A DNA stretch of 64,000 nucleotides from Flavobacterium amniphilum (GCF_023634845.1 NZ_JAMLJL010000001.1:124001-188000), one strand, 5' to 3'; shown: positions 26,514 to 36,726, counted from the first letter of the stretch. Program-made: numbers and translations. Notes: generated by a model not told the origin, from the letters alone.

Positions 26514-26521
26514 TACATTTG
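26514..26521 (+). promoter_or_regulatory. -7 promoter box of lipoprotein-mfd operon
   Basis: TACATTTG matches TAnnTTTG exactly and lies 23 bp before the start codon at 26545. It is divergent from the threonine dehydrogenase box 64 bp away. Confidence 0.55.
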
Positions 26522-26544
26522 CTGTTACATTTTTACAACAGAAT

Positions 26545-27168
26545 ATGAAATCATTTTTGACGGTTTTATTGGGTATCTTTTTTATGTTGATTTCATGCAA
26601 AGACGACAGTCAGCAGCATGAAATTGAGATTACGAGAGCCAAAAAGGAAAAAGAACTGGTATTTAACAACATCAATAAAGCCTGGAATTTCAACAAGAGA
26701 AACCTGACTCCCGAATCACAGAGCATTGCTTCCAACTGGAACGAATGGCGTTTGTTTACCGATGAATTATACCAGAAACCCAAGAGTACCATCGGGGCCT
26801 TCCAGCGTAAAACCAAAAGTTTAGTAACTAAAACTGATGCGCTGCAGAATACGATTCCGGCCAAGCTGGACAAAACCCAGATCAGAAGCCGTTTATCTGC
26901 CTTGATTACCAAAGTAAAAGCGTTGAATACCTTCATCAGTCTGGACCGTATCCCGGAGAAAAAAGTATTGGCGTTAGTAAGCGATCTGAATTTAGAAGTC
27001 AATGCCTTTCAGGATCAGATTGAAGAAATTGTAAGAAGAAGCCAAATCCAGTTAGAAGCCGGAGAAGCCGAAATGATAAAGCGTGCAGGCGGAACCGTTA
27101 CCGCACCAACCGCACCGGCCCATCCGCCGTTAGAAGAAGAAGTAGAGTCATTTGAAGAAATAAAATAA
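26545..27168 (+). CDS. Lipoprotein of unknown function upstream of mfd
   Basis: This 207-residue protein has a lipoprotein signal (MKSFLTVLLGIFFMLISCKDD, lipid Cys at 18). The mature part is polar and helical, with two long helices rich in Lys/Glu (ITRAKKEKELVFNNINKAW and LNLEVNAFQDQIEEIVRRSQ) and a Pro/Ala-rich, acidic tail. No enzyme motif is visible. It is anchored in a membrane by inference from the lipobox. It is followed 6 bp later by mfd and shares its promoter. Confidence 0.8.
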   Translation: MKSFLTVLLGIFFMLISCKDDSQQHEIEITRAKKEKELVFNNINKAWNFNKRNLTPESQSIASNWNEWRLFTDELYQKPKSTIGAFQRKTKSLVTKTDALQNTIPAKLDKTQIRSRLSALITKVKALNTFISLDRIPEKKVLALVSDLNLEVNAFQDQIEEIVRRSQIQLEAGEAEMIKRAGGTVTAPTAPAHPPLEEEVESFEEIK

Positions 27169-27174
27169 TACCCA

Positions 27175-30100
27175 TTGAGTACCGATTATATCAAGCAGTT
27201 ATTTACAGAACAGTCTAAAGTCAATTCCATTGCCGGTGCCCTACAGGGTGATGCCAAAATCCATGTGAAAGGATTAATTGGTTCCTCCTTTTCCTTTGTG
27301 GTGGAAAGCCTGTTCCGTAAAAAAGAAAATTCCTTTCTGTTGATTTGCAATGAGAAAGAAGAAGCCGCTTATATACTCAACGACCTTGAAGAACTGATAG
27401 GCGAAGAAGACGTATTGTTTTATCCGAGTTCGTACCGGAGACCCTACCAGATTGAAGAGACCGACAATGCCAATGTATTGTTGCGTTCGGAAGTACTGAA
27501 CCGCATCAATTCCCGCAAAAAACCGGCCGTTATTGTTTCCTATCCCGAAGCACTTTTCGAGAAAGTCGTAACCAAAAAAGAACTTGAGAAAAACACCTTG
27601 AAAATAGCGGTTGGCGACAACCTTTCGATTGACTTCATCAATGAAGTATTATTTGAATATGACTTCAAACGCGTTGATTTTATTACAGAGCCGGGAGAAT
27701 TTTCGGTACGTGGGGGAATCCTGGATGTGTTTTCATTTTCCAATGACAATCCGTACCGTATTGAATTCTTCGGAAACGAAGTAGACAGCATCCGGACCTT
27801 TGATGTGGCGTCACAGCTTTCGGTAGAAAAGAAAAGCAAGATTACCATCATCCCCAATTTTGAGAACAAGCAATTAAAAGAAAAAAGAGAAAGTTTTCTG
27901 GAATACATCAATCCGAGAACCACGCTTTTTATACAGAATACCGACTTGCTTTTAGCCAATTTGGACAAACTGTTTGGCAAAGCCGAAGAAAGCTTTGAAA
28001 AACTGTCCAAGGACATCAAGCATGCCTCGCCCGAAGAATTATTCGTTAACCAGACCACTTTTGTCAAACAGGCCCTCAACTTTTCGATTTTTGAGTTGAG
28101 CACCAAGCCTATTTTCAAAACCGCGGAAAGTTTCGAATTTGCCATCAAGCCCCAGCCTTCCTTTAACAAACAGTTTGATTTGTTAATGGACAACCTGAAG
28201 GAAAACCGCCAGAACGGTATTAAAAACTACCTGTTTTGCGCCAATGAGCAGCAGGCCAAACGTTTTCATGATATTTTTGAGTCGATGGACGAAGAAAACC
28301 ACGGAGACTTTGCCAAGGATTATGAAACACTGGTTCTCCCCTTGCATCAGGGATTTATTGATGAAGAAAATAAGATTGCGTGCTATACCGATCATCAGAT
28401 CTTTGAGCGCTACCATAAATTTTCCATCAAAAACGGCTATTCCAAAAAACAGAATATCACCTTAAAAGAACTCAATGCCTTATCTGTTGGGGATTATGTA
28501 ACCCACATCGATCACGGAATCGGAAAATTTGGCGGATTACAGAAAATACAGGTTGACGGTAAAACCCAGGAAGCCATCAAACTGGTATATGCCGATAACG
28601 ACATTGTGTATGTGAGCATCCATTCCCTGCACAAAATATCGAAATACAACGGGAAAGACGGTGCACCGCCCAAGATTTACAAATTGGGTTCCGGAGCCTG
28701 GAAAGCCCTGAAACAAAAAACAAAAGCAAGAGTCAAACATATAGCCTTCAACTTAATCCAGTTGTATGCCAAAAGAAGACTCGACAAAGGATATGCCTTT
28801 GCACCCGACAGTTACTTGCAGCTTGAGTTGGAAAGTTCCTTCATTTATGAAGACACGCCTGATCAGGTAAAAGCCACACAGGATGTAAAAGCCGACATGG
28901 AAAACGAGCGTCCGATGGACCGTTTGGTTTGTGGAGACGTAGGATTCGGGAAAACCGAAGTGGCGATCCGTGCGGCATTCAAGGCCGTTGACAACAGTAA
29001 GCAGGTTGCGGTTTTAGTCCCTACAACCATTTTAGCTTATCAGCATTACAGAACGTTTAAGGAACGACTGAAAGATTTACCGGTCAACATTAATTACCTC
29101 AACCGTTTCCGTACGGCCAAGCAAAAAACAGAAATTTTAAAAGACCTGGAATCCGGAAAACTTGATATCCTTATCGGCACACACCAACTGGTCAACAAAA
29201 ATGTTGCTTTTAAGGATTTAGGATTGTTGATTGTGGATGAAGAGCAGAAATTTGGCGTAAACGTTAAAGATAAACTGAAGACCATTGCCACCAATGTGGA
29301 TACTTTGACACTTACAGCTACGCCAATCCCGAGAACCTTACAATTCTCATTAATGGCAGCGAGGGATTTATCGGTGATCAACACCCCACCACCCAACCGT
29401 TACCCTATCGATACACAGGTAGTAGGTTTCAACGAAGAAATCATCCGTGATGCCATTTCCTTTGAAATTGAGCGCGGCGGACAGGTTTTCTTCATCAACA
29501 ACCGCATCGAAAATATCAAAGAAATTGCAGGGATGATCCAACGTTTGGTACCCAATGCCAAAGTAGGAATCGGTCACGGGCAGATGGACGGTAAAAAACT
29601 GGAAGAAGTCATGCTTTCGTTCATGGAAGGTGATTTTGATGTTTTGGTGGCAACTACTATTATTGAAAGCGGATTGGATGTACCGAATGCCAATACCATT
29701 TTCATCAACAATGCCAATAATTTCGGGTTATCCGATTTACACCAGATGCGCGGCCGTGTGGGAAGAAGCAACAAGAAAGCCTTCTGCTATTTTATCACGC
29801 CGCCTTATTCGGCCATGACCGAAGAAGCCAGAAAACGTATCCAGGCATTGGAACAATTCAGTGAACTGGGAAGCGGTTTCAACATTGCGATGAAAGATTT
29901 GGAAATCAGGGGTGCCGGAGATTTACTGGGTGGCGAACAGAGCGGTTTCATTAATGAAATCGGGTTTGAAACCTACCAGAAAATCATGCAGGAAGCCATT
30001 GAGGAGCTGAAGGAAAACGAGTTCAAGGATTTGTATCCCGAAGAAAGCGATGTGGAAACCAAAGAGTATGTCAAAGACTTACAGATTGACACCGATTTTG

Positions 30101-30528
30101 AATTATTGTTCCCGGACGATTACATCAACAGTGTGACCGAACGATTGAGTTTATACAACGATCTGGCCATCATTAAAACCGAAGAAAAATTACTGGAATA
30201 CCAACAACAACTGGAAGACCGTTTCGGAAAATTGCCAAAACCGGCTTTAGCCTTACTGGACAGTTTGCGTATTAAGTGGAAAGCGACTCATATTGGTGTG
30301 GAAAGAGTCATCTTAAAGCAAGGTAAAATGGTATGCTATTTCATTGGTGACCAGCAAAGCACGTATTACCAATCCGGACGTTTCCATAAAGTTTTACAAT
30401 TTGTACAGCAAAACAGCAATTTGTGCAAGATGAAAGAAAAAGAGACCAAGAACGGACTCCGTTTACTCTTAACATTTGAAAATGTGAAGTCAGTGAAAAA
30501 AGGGTTGGAGTTAATGGAGATGATTTAA
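27175..30528 (+). CDS. mfd: Transcription-repair coupling factor
   Basis: This 1117-residue Mfd frees stalled RNA polymerase and recruits UvrA at DNA lesions. The N-terminal UvrB-like region (about 1-350) is followed by the RNA-polymerase-interacting domain with VGDYVTHIDHGIGKFGGL near residue 440. The helicase motor has a Walker A-like GDVGFGKTEVA near 587, DEEQ near 688 (LLIVDEEQKFG), TLTATPIPRTLQF and the C-terminal TRCF domain. It appears to start with TTG at 27175, as no in-frame ATG lies between the upstream stop and the conserved N-terminus. Length is close to the E. coli protein (1148). Confidence 0.96.
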   Translation: MSTDYIKQLFTEQSKVNSIAGALQGDAKIHVKGLIGSSFSFVVESLFRKKENSFLLICNEKEEAAYILNDLEELIGEEDVLFYPSSYRRPYQIEETDNANVLLRSEVLNRINSRKKPAVIVSYPEALFEKVVTKKELEKNTLKIAVGDNLSIDFINEVLFEYDFKRVDFITEPGEFSVRGGILDVFSFSNDNPYRIEFFGNEVDSIRTFDVASQLSVEKKSKITIIPNFENKQLKEKRESFLEYINPRTTLFIQNTDLLLANLDKLFGKAEESFEKLSKDIKHASPEELFVNQTTFVKQALNFSIFELSTKPIFKTAESFEFAIKPQPSFNKQFDLLMDNLKENRQNGIKNYLFCANEQQAKRFHDIFESMDEENHGDFAKDYETLVLPLHQGFIDEENKIACYTDHQIFERYHKFSIKNGYSKKQNITLKELNALSVGDYVTHIDHGIGKFGGLQKIQVDGKTQEAIKLVYADNDIVYVSIHSLHKISKYNGKDGAPPKIYKLGSGAWKALKQKTKARVKHIAFNLIQLYAKRRLDKGYAFAPDSYLQLELESSFIYEDTPDQVKATQDVKADMENERPMDRLVCGDVGFGKTEVAIRAAFKAVDNSKQVAVLVPTTILAYQHYRTFKERLKDLPVNINYLNRFRTAKQKTEILKDLESGKLDILIGTHQLVNKNVAFKDLGLLIVDEEQKFGVNVKDKLKTIATNVDTLTLTATPIPRTLQFSLMAARDLSVINTPPPNRYPIDTQVVGFNEEIIRDAISFEIERGGQVFFINNRIENIKEIAGMIQRLVPNAKVGIGHGQMDGKKLEEVMLSFMEGDFDVLVATTIIESGLDVPNANTIFINNANNFGLSDLHQMRGRVGRSNKKAFCYFITPPYSAMTEEARKRIQALEQFSELGSGFNIAMKDLEIRGAGDLLGGEQSGFINEIGFETYQKIMQEAIEELKENEFKDLYPEESDVETKEYVKDLQIDTDFELLFPDDYINSVTERLSLYNDLAIIKTEEKLLEYQQQLEDRFGKLPKPALALLDSLRIKWKATHIGVERVILKQGKMVCYFIGDQQSTYYQSGRFHKVLQFVQQNSNLCKMKEKETKNGLRLLLTFENVKSVKKGLELMEMI

Positions 30529-30618
30529 TTATCAGCACGTATTGCACACGAGCGAAGCGAACTGACAAAATAAACCCGTGCTATCGGTTTCCAGAACATA
30601 TAATCATTAATTCATGAG

Positions 30619-30942
30619 ATGGGCTACGAATTTAACATAAAGCACAATTGCAATGAAATCAGGAAAGAACTACCCGAATTAGTCAATATTATTAATACTA
30701 ATTCTTTCCCGGATTTTGACTTAATTTATCAGGGTGAAGAGAATAATCAATTTCTATTTAATATAAAAATCCATTCTATTCCTGAGCATTCCCGGAAATG
30801 GGATGGACATTTATATCTTGATATTGAAAATGCTTATTTAATACTTAATTCAGGAACAAAAAACGAAGTTCAACTAGTTGTGAAATCTATTAATGAATTA
30901 CTTGTAACAAACAACATTACTACTCTGTTATCTGAGTTATAA
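30619..30942 (+). CDS. 107-residue protein of unknown function
   Basis: The frame begins MGYEFNIKHNCNEIRKELPE and shows alternating helix and strand segments (FLFNIKIHSIPEHSRKWDG, then LYLDIENAYLILNSG). There is no signal peptide or membrane helix. No family is recognised. Base use is more A+T-rich than mfd upstream, which may mark a recent arrival or a fast-evolving gene. A bidirectional terminator lies 42 bp downstream. Confidence 0.6.
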   Translation: MGYEFNIKHNCNEIRKELPELVNIINTNSFPDFDLIYQGEENNQFLFNIKIHSIPEHSRKWDGHLYLDIENAYLILNSGTKNEVQLVVKSINELLVTNNITTLLSEL

Positions 30943-30983
30943 TCCAATAAAAACAAAAAAATATTGAATTTTAAAATGATATA

Positions 30984-31012
30984 AAAAAAGCCCTCTTCTT
31001 AGGGGCTTTTTC
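30984..31012. terminator. Bidirectional intrinsic terminator between convergent genes
   Basis: AAAAAGCCC and GGGGCTTTTT form a stem of about 9 bp with A and T runs on either side. It separates the 107-residue gene (plus) from the ACT-like gene (minus), whose stop is at 31014. Confidence 0.75.
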
Positions 31013-31013
31013 T

Positions 31014-31676
31014 TTATTTCGTCAATTTCAAGTCTTTAATCACTTTAAACGCTTTATCCACTACATCTTCACTTACCAACACAGTAAACTCATTAGATGT
31101 TGAGATTACTTCGTAGATGATGATCCCTTCCCAGGCCAGGCGCTGGAAAATAAAATAATAAATTCCTGAAACCGTTGTGTTTTCCTTAGGAAGCTTCACC
31201 GTAACCGAAGATAAATTATCCAGTTTTTGCGTCAGCTTTTCCCCTTTGAAATATTTCTCAACCAAGTGTGTCAGACTATCACTCAACACGATATTCGTTT
31301 CATGGACACCGCGTGATGATGTAAAGAACACATCCGGCAAGTCGTTGATTTCTGCAATCAGTTCAGCCTGTTTGGCAAAGATCGTATCAGACACCAAAAA
31401 AGTATAATCCGTCAGTGAAGAACGAACGGTAATTTCCCCTATTCCCTTCAGGACTTTTGTTACTTTATGGTTCACCTGAAAGTCCAAATCTTCCGAAAGA
31501 CGTTTCAAAGCCATAATCACAGCACCCTGTTTGACATCTTTACCCAATTCTGTCTCCAATTCGTCAGAAATGTTTCTGGCCAAAGACGTCAGATTAATGA
31601 TACCCTGAGACAAGGCATTGAGTAAGAAAGGCTTAGTCTTAATGTAGTTTTCTACAACAGAAGAAATTGTTTTCAT
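31014..31676 (-). CDS. ACT-domain-like regulatory protein
   Basis: This 220-residue protein has an N-terminal helical part with a winged-helix look (LLNALSQGIINLTSLARNIS, then VKQGAVIMALKRLSEDLDF). Two ACT-like beta-alpha modules follow; the second, VSGIYYFIFQRLAWEGIIIY followed by FTVLVSEDVVDKAFKVIKDL, is typical of ACT domains that sense small ligands. Homologues in Flavobacteriia are sometimes labelled aspartate kinase, but no kinase domain is present. Function is unknown. A perfect -7 box (TATGTTTG, minus strand 31701-31708) stands 25 bp upstream. Confidence 0.75.
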   Translation of the reverse strand: MKTISSVVENYIKTKPFLLNALSQGIINLTSLARNISDELETELGKDVKQGAVIMALKRLSEDLDFQVNHKVTKVLKGIGEITVRSSLTDYTFLVSDTIFAKQAELIAEINDLPDVFFTSSRGVHETNIVLSDSLTHLVEKYFKGEKLTQKLDNLSSVTVKLPKENTTVSGIYYFIFQRLAWEGIIIYEVISTSNEFTVLVSEDVVDKAFKVIKDLKLTK

Positions 31677-31700
31677 TACAATCTTGTTTTAAATTGGATG

Positions 31701-31708
31701 CAAACATA
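31701..31708 (-). promoter_or_regulatory. -7 promoter box of the ACT-like gene
   Basis: TATGTTTG on the minus strand fits TAnnTTTG exactly and lies 25 bp upstream of the start codon at 31676. Confidence 0.5.
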
Positions 31709-31748
31709 CAAAATAAAACAATTTGTTACAAAAACAACATATTTTTTT

Positions 31749-32108
31749 TCAAAAGTGATAAAAGGCGTCTTCTAAGTGTTCGATGTTAAATTTACCGTTT
31801 TCTCTTACAATTGCTATAATATCGAAACGGATTTCCAGATCGAGTCCTGTTTGTTGGACATACTCATCGATGGCTTTAACGAGTAGTTTAATTTTCTTTT
31901 TATTGACAAAATCTTCCGGAGAACCAAAATCAATTGAGGAACGGGTTTTCACCTCCACTACGATCAGCCAGTCCTTCTTTTTAGCAATAATGTCAATTTC
32001 CGCTTTGTGTGCCGTAAAATTAGTTTCGAGAATCTGATATCCGTTTTGTTGCAGATAGTCAACGGCAAGCTCTTCCCCTATTTTACCCAGATCGTTATGT
32101 TCAGCCAT
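31749..32108 (-). CDS. yraN: YraN/UPF0102 family predicted endonuclease-fold protein
   Basis: This 119-residue protein matches the UPF0102 (YraN) family: GKIGEELAVDYLQQNGYQIL at the start, then FTAHKAEIDIIAKKKDWLIV and FVEVKTRSSIDFGSP-like VEVKTRSSIDFGSPEDFV. E, D and the E-x-K motif (VEVKT) form the restriction-nuclease-type active site. Cellular function is not established. The start codon overlaps the stop of the LD-carboxypeptidase gene by 1 bp, so the two are translationally coupled. Confidence 0.9.
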   Translation of the reverse strand: MAEHNDLGKIGEELAVDYLQQNGYQILETNFTAHKAEIDIIAKKKDWLIVVEVKTRSSIDFGSPEDFVNKKKIKLLVKAIDEYVQQTGLDLEIRFDIIAIVRENGKFNIEHLEDAFYHF

Positions 32109-33073
32109 TACTTGTATTCAAAAAAGACTTTAGTACATTCGGCATTTACATCCAATTCAATTTGCGAACCGAAAATCAGGGCACGGTTATCCTGGATATG
32201 TCCGGCCGGGAAATTATACACAATCGGAATATTGTATTTTTTGGTCACATCCTCAATAATCTGCAAGGCATCTTTCCCCCACGGGATATCGTTGTCACGC
32301 ATTTTAGTCATTCCGCCCACCATGATCCCTTTGATACTTTCCAGACATCCGTTTCGTTTCAGGTTCATCATCATACGGTCGATGTGATACAGGTATTCAT
32401 CAAGATCTTCGATAAAAAGAATTTTGTCGTTGCAGTCAATTGCCGAAGGCGATCCGAACAAACTATATAAAATCGATAAGTTTCCGCCTACCAGTTCTCC
32501 TTTGGCTTTACCCAATTTATTCATAGCATGGAACGCAATATCATATTCCAGTCTTTCTTCTCCGAACAAGGCTATCTTTAATGTTTCCTTTGCCGGTTTA
32601 GAAGCTTTGGCCACTGTAACCGGCATAATCCCGTGGATGGATTTATACCCCATCGTATTCAAATGACTGTGCAGAACCGTTACATCACTGAAACCGACGA
32701 TCCATTTCGGATTTTGTTTGAACTTGGTGAAGTCCAATAAATCCAACATGCGCACTGTACCGTATCCTCCACGTACACACCAGATCATTTTAATATTCGG
32801 GTTATCGAGTTGTTCCTGAAAATCCTTGGCGCGTTGATCATCTGTTCCGGCCAACTGGTTTAAATCCAGACCGATTGTACTTCCCATTTTAACTTCCAAT
32901 CCCCAGCTTTTCATCAAATCGACTGCTGCTTTCAGATTATCATCAACATTTTTACGCGCTGTAGCCACAATAGCCACCGTATCGCCTTTCTTTAATAAAG
33001 GAGGTGTTATCATCATTTTTTGTGAATAGGATAAATTCGGAATAAGTATTAAAACGATTAAATAGCGAAGCAT
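32108..33073 (-). CDS. LD-carboxypeptidase, peptidase family S66
   Basis: This 321-residue serine peptidase trims the D-alanine from murein tetrapeptides in family members. The family motifs are present: RGGYGTVRMLDLLDF, GFSDVTVLHSHL (nucleophile Ser), LFIEDLDEYLYHIDRM (Glu) and NFPAGHIQDNRALIFG (His). The N-terminus (MLRYLIVLILIPNLSYSQ) looks like a signal peptide, which would place the enzyme in the periplasm; many S66 enzymes are cytoplasmic, so this is notable. A perfect -7 box (TACTTTTG, 33093-33100 minus) precedes it. Confidence 0.9.
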   Translation of the reverse strand: MLRYLIVLILIPNLSYSQKMMITPPLLKKGDTVAIVATARKNVDDNLKAAVDLMKSWGLEVKMGSTIGLDLNQLAGTDDQRAKDFQEQLDNPNIKMIWCVRGGYGTVRMLDLLDFTKFKQNPKWIVGFSDVTVLHSHLNTMGYKSIHGIMPVTVAKASKPAKETLKIALFGEERLEYDIAFHAMNKLGKAKGELVGGNLSILYSLFGSPSAIDCNDKILFIEDLDEYLYHIDRMMMNLKRNGCLESIKGIMVGGMTKMRDNDIPWGKDALQIIEDVTKKYNIPIVYNFPAGHIQDNRALIFGSQIELDVNAECTKVFFEYK

Positions 33074-33092
33074 TACTTATAAGTTATAGTTT

Positions 33093-33100
33093 CAAAAGTA
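33093..33100 (-). promoter_or_regulatory. -7 promoter box of LD-carboxypeptidase-yraN operon
   Basis: TACTTTTG on the minus strand fits TAnnTTTG and lies 20 bp upstream of the start at 33073. Confidence 0.55.
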
Positions 33101-33144
33101 ATAAATTACGAATAGTATTCATGTATTCTTGGATGAAAAAACCT

Positions 33145-33152
33145 TATTTTTG
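33145..33152 (+). promoter_or_regulatory. -7 promoter box of metG
   Basis: TATTTTTG matches TAnnTTTG and lies 20 bp before the metG start. A TTG at 33129-33131 is too close (13 bp) for a normal -33 element. Confidence 0.55.
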
Positions 33153-33171
33153 CACTCAATTTAATTGAATT

Positions 33172-35238
33172 ATGGTACAAAATCCGAAAAGATATACGAT
33201 TACGGCAGCTTTGCCTTATACCAACGGTCCCATACACATTGGCCATTTAGCCGGTGTTTATGTTCCGGGTGACATTTATGCAAGGTTTTTACGTTTACAG
33301 GGAAAAGACGTGGCTTACATTTGTGGAAGCGATGAGCACGGTGTGGCAATTTCGATGAAAGCAAAAAAAGAAGGCATTACACCGCAGGAAGTTATCGATA
33401 AATATGACGGAATCATCAGACAATCTTTTCAGGATTTCGGAATTTCATTTGACAATTATTCAAGAACTTCTGCAAAGATCCATCATGAAACGGCATCAGA
33501 ATTCTTCAGAAAATTATATGATGAAGGCAAATTCATCGAAGAAACTACCGATCAGTTATATGACGAAAAAGCAGATCAGTTTTTAGCAGACCGTTTTGTA
33601 ACCGGAACTTGTCCAAAGTGTTCAAATCCGGAAGCGTATGGAGACCAATGCGAAAAATGTGGTTCTTCTTTAAATGCTACCGATTTAATTGATCCGAAGT
33701 CAACAATCACAGGAACAACTCCTGTTTTGAAATCTACCAAGCACTGGTTTTTACCCTTAAATGAATATTCAGATTTTCTACAGAAATGGATTGTGGAAGG
33801 TCACAAAAACGACTGGAAACCGAATGTATACGGACAGGTAAAATCATGGATCGACGGCGGATTGGAACCACGTGCGGTAACCCGTGACTTAGACTGGGGA
33901 ATTGATGTCCCGGTAGAAGGAGCCGAAGGCAAAAAACTATATGTATGGTTTGATGCACCGATTGGTTACATCTCATCCACCAAAGAATGGGCTGCCCGTG
34001 AAGGAAAAGACTGGGAACCATACTGGAAATCAGATGACACCAAATTAGTGCACTTCATCGGAAAAGACAATATCGTATTCCACTGTGTGATTTTCCCTGC
34101 GATGTTAAAGGCAGAAGGGAGTTACATTTTACCGGATAACGTTCCCGCAAACGAATTCCTGAATTTAGAAGGCAACAAATTATCGACTTCTAAAAACTGG
34201 GCCGTTTGGTTACATGAATATTTACTTGATTTTCCTGAAAAACAGGATGCTTTGCGTTATGCTTTGACTGCCAATGCACCTGAAACCAAAGACAACGACT
34301 TTACCTGGAAAGATTTTCAGGCGAGAAACAATAATGAATTAGCGGCCATCTTCGGAAACTTTATCAATCGTGTGGTGGTATTGACCAATAAATATTATGA
34401 CGGAATTGTTCCGGCTCCGAATGCATACAATGAAGTGGATGAAGCTACTCTGACTGAATTAAAAGCCTATCCGGCCGTAATTGCTTCTTCAGTAGAAAGA
34501 TACCGTTTCAGGGAAGCTTTAGAAAAGATGATGAATGTTGCCCGTTTGGGTAATAAATATTTAGCCGATGAAGAGCCTTGGAAAATGGTGAAAAACGATC
34601 CGGAGCGCGTGAAAACACAAATGTATGTGGCTTTACAGATTGCTGCAGCTTTGCGTGTACTGGCTGAACCGTTTTTACCATTTACCGCAAACAAACTGGC
34701 CAACATCTTACAATTAGAAGAATTGGATTGGAACAAGGTAACTGAAACATCAGATTTATTACCGTCAGGTCATCAGATTCTTACTGAAAAAACTGATGTT
34801 TTATTCGCCCAGATTGAAGATACTGAAATCCAAAAACAGATTGATAAACTCGAAGCTACCAAAAAAGCCAATGTGGTAGCCACAAAAAATACCATTATGC
34901 CTCAAAAAGAAACAGCTACTTTTGATGATTTCTCAAAAATCGACTTGCGTGTAGGGACTATTATCGAAGCCGAAAAAATGCCAAAAGCTGATAAATTATT
35001 AGTATTGAAAGTTGACACCGGATTGGATGTACGTACAATCGTTTCAGGTATTGCCGAGCATTTCACACCGGAAGAAGTAATCGGGAAAAGAGTAACCGTT
35101 TTAGTCAACCTTGCGCCAAGAGCCTTGCGTGGTGTGGAAAGTCAGGGAATGTTATTACTGACTAACAATGCTGAAGGTAAATTGGTTTTCGTAAGTCCTG
35201 AAAAAGAAGGTGTGGAAAACGGAGCGACGATTGCTTAA
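33172..35238 (+). CDS. metG: Methionyl-tRNA synthetase
   Basis: This 688-residue class I synthetase charges tRNA-Met. [16 protein letters not shown] near residue 15 is the HIGH motif. The zinc knuckle [18 protein letters not shown] lies near 145-162, and the KMSKS-like loop is NKLSTSKNW near 335. The last about 110 residues form a dimerising tRNA-binding domain ([20 protein letters not shown] then [18 protein letters not shown]). This is the long, Zn-containing form with C-terminal EMAP-like domain. Single-gene transcription unit. Confidence 0.97.
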   Translation: MVQNPKRYTITAALPYTNGPIHIGHLAGVYVPGDIYARFLRLQGKDVAYICGSDEHGVAISMKAKKEGITPQEVIDKYDGIIRQSFQDFGISFDNYSRTSAKIHHETASEFFRKLYDEGKFIEETTDQLYDEKADQFLADRFVTGTCPKCSNPEAYGDQCEKCGSSLNATDLIDPKSTITGTTPVLKSTKHWFLPLNEYSDFLQKWIVEGHKNDWKPNVYGQVKSWIDGGLEPRAVTRDLDWGIDVPVEGAEGKKLYVWFDAPIGYISSTKEWAAREGKDWEPYWKSDDTKLVHFIGKDNIVFHCVIFPAMLKAEGSYILPDNVPANEFLNLEGNKLSTSKNWAVWLHEYLLDFPEKQDALRYALTANAPETKDNDFTWKDFQARNNNELAAIFGNFINRVVVLTNKYYDGIVPAPNAYNEVDEATLTELKAYPAVIASSVERYRFREALEKMMNVARLGNKYLADEEPWKMVKNDPERVKTQMYVALQIAAALRVLAEPFLPFTANKLANILQLEELDWNKVTETSDLLPSGHQILTEKTDVLFAQIEDTEIQKQIDKLEATKKANVVATKNTIMPQKETATFDDFSKIDLRVGTIIEAEKMPKADKLLVLKVDTGLDVRTIVSGIAEHFTPEEVIGKRVTVLVNLAPRALRGVESQGMLLLTNNAEGKLVFVSPEKEGVENGATIA

Positions 35239-35268
35239 TTAAATAAATACAAAAGCCCCCAAAATTAT

Positions 35269-36705
35269 ATGTTTTTAAAAAAAATGTTACTGCCTATTTT
35301 TATAGGCAGTTTTTCTGTTGCTTTTGCACAGGAAAAAATCAGTACTGTTGCTTATGAAGGAGAAAGCCTTAAAGGCATTAACTCAATTGTTGACCAGGAA
35401 GACAACAAAACCCTTTTGTTACTTCACGACAAATCCAAGACTGATGTTTTGGTGTTAGATGAAACATTCAAACAAACCGGAAAAATAACACTGGCCAAAG
35501 AAGTTAACGAAAAATCCCAGTATCTTGGATACAGTAAAAACCAGCAAAATTATTATACGTATTGGGAAAATCCGAAAGAAGGAAAAATAGAAGTTAAGCA
35601 TTTAAACTTAAGTGACAATACTTCCGGTTCTTCTGAAATACCATTCGTTTTAGAAAAAGAAATCATCTTTAATTGTGTGACGGTAAAGAATTCATTTTAC
35701 ATCTTATCGATTTTAAAAAACACCAACACCTTAAATGTTTATAAATTACAGGAAGGACAATTAGAAAAGAAAAGCATTGATTGTTCGCATTTGAAATTCA
35801 TAAATCATGAAAGCAAACCGGTTAATTTCTGGAAATTGTATTCAGAATATGACGGCCGTGTTTACAGTGACGGCATAAAAAGCGTTAATACCTCGATCCA
35901 TAATTCAATTGTTTTGAGTACCCAAAAAAAGAAATCATACATAAACGGTGATTCCATTATTCTTGCATTTGATAATAATTACAATTTCAACCAAAATCTG
36001 ATTATTAACCTAAATGATTACAGCATTACCCAGAAAGTTTTGCAACAGGAAAACATTATCCCAAAAAGTGACATGACTGATTTACAATCCAATTCATTCA
36101 TGGTGAACAACAAAGTTTTCCTGATAAAAACGGGAGACCAACAAGTCTTTGTTACTATAAAAGATCTTGATAATAACGTATTGAAAAAAATCAGTTATAC
36201 CGCTACAGATTTGGGCCAATATGTTAATTCAGAAGTTGTTCAGGAAGCAGGCAGTATAAAAAGCAGACGTGCACTTGAAAAACCAATTCAGTTTGTACGG
36301 AAAGTAGGCAATTTAAACCCTGCCATAACAGGTGTTTACGAAAATGGTAAATATACGATGACCATTGGCGGTGTTTCATATCCGCAACAAAGTAACGGGG
36401 CGTTGATTGGCGGTATGGTAGGTGGTCTTGCCGGTGCTTTGGTTGGTGCACTCGTAACAAGCGCGATGTACAGCCCGACTATAGATTCATATGCAAATAA
36501 AAATATCGTTTCGTTAAAATGCATTATGGATGAGAACTTTAATCCAACAAGCGAAAAAACGGAAGAATCAAACTTTGAAAGATTAAGAATTTTCATTGAA
36601 GGGACCGTTCCACATGCTTACCCGCACATTTTTATTTCCGGAAAAGACCTGATGTATTCAGGATATGACAAAGAAAACAAGGTTCTTAACATTTATAAAT
36701 TCTAA
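35269..36705 (+). CDS. Secreted protein of unknown function with a glycine-zipper segment
   Basis: This 478-residue protein begins with a signal peptide (MFLKKMLLPIFIGSFSVAFA). The long central part is beta-rich, with repeated short strands (for example DNKTLLLLHDKSKTDVLVLD) reminiscent of a propeller, though no repeat family is certain. Around residues 378-400 there is a glycine-rich hydrophobic segment (GALIGGMVGGLAGALVGALV), a glycine-zipper-like membrane helix. The C-terminus is soluble. The gene starts 30 bp after metG. Likely in the periplasm or outer membrane; function unknown. Confidence 0.8.
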   Translation: MFLKKMLLPIFIGSFSVAFAQEKISTVAYEGESLKGINSIVDQEDNKTLLLLHDKSKTDVLVLDETFKQTGKITLAKEVNEKSQYLGYSKNQQNYYTYWENPKEGKIEVKHLNLSDNTSGSSEIPFVLEKEIIFNCVTVKNSFYILSILKNTNTLNVYKLQEGQLEKKSIDCSHLKFINHESKPVNFWKLYSEYDGRVYSDGIKSVNTSIHNSIVLSTQKKKSYINGDSIILAFDNNYNFNQNLIINLNDYSITQKVLQQENIIPKSDMTDLQSNSFMVNNKVFLIKTGDQQVFVTIKDLDNNVLKKISYTATDLGQYVNSEVVQEAGSIKSRRALEKPIQFVRKVGNLNPAITGVYENGKYTMTIGGVSYPQQSNGALIGGMVGGLAGALVGALVTSAMYSPTIDSYANKNIVSLKCIMDENFNPTSEKTEESNFERLRIFIEGTVPHAYPHIFISGKDLMYSGYDKENKVLNIYKF

Positions 36706-36726
36706 AAAGAACCTTGCAATTATTTT

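Noticed and set aside
31014..31676. Aspartate kinase
   Set aside because: Only ACT-like regulatory modules are visible; no amino-acid kinase domain is present.
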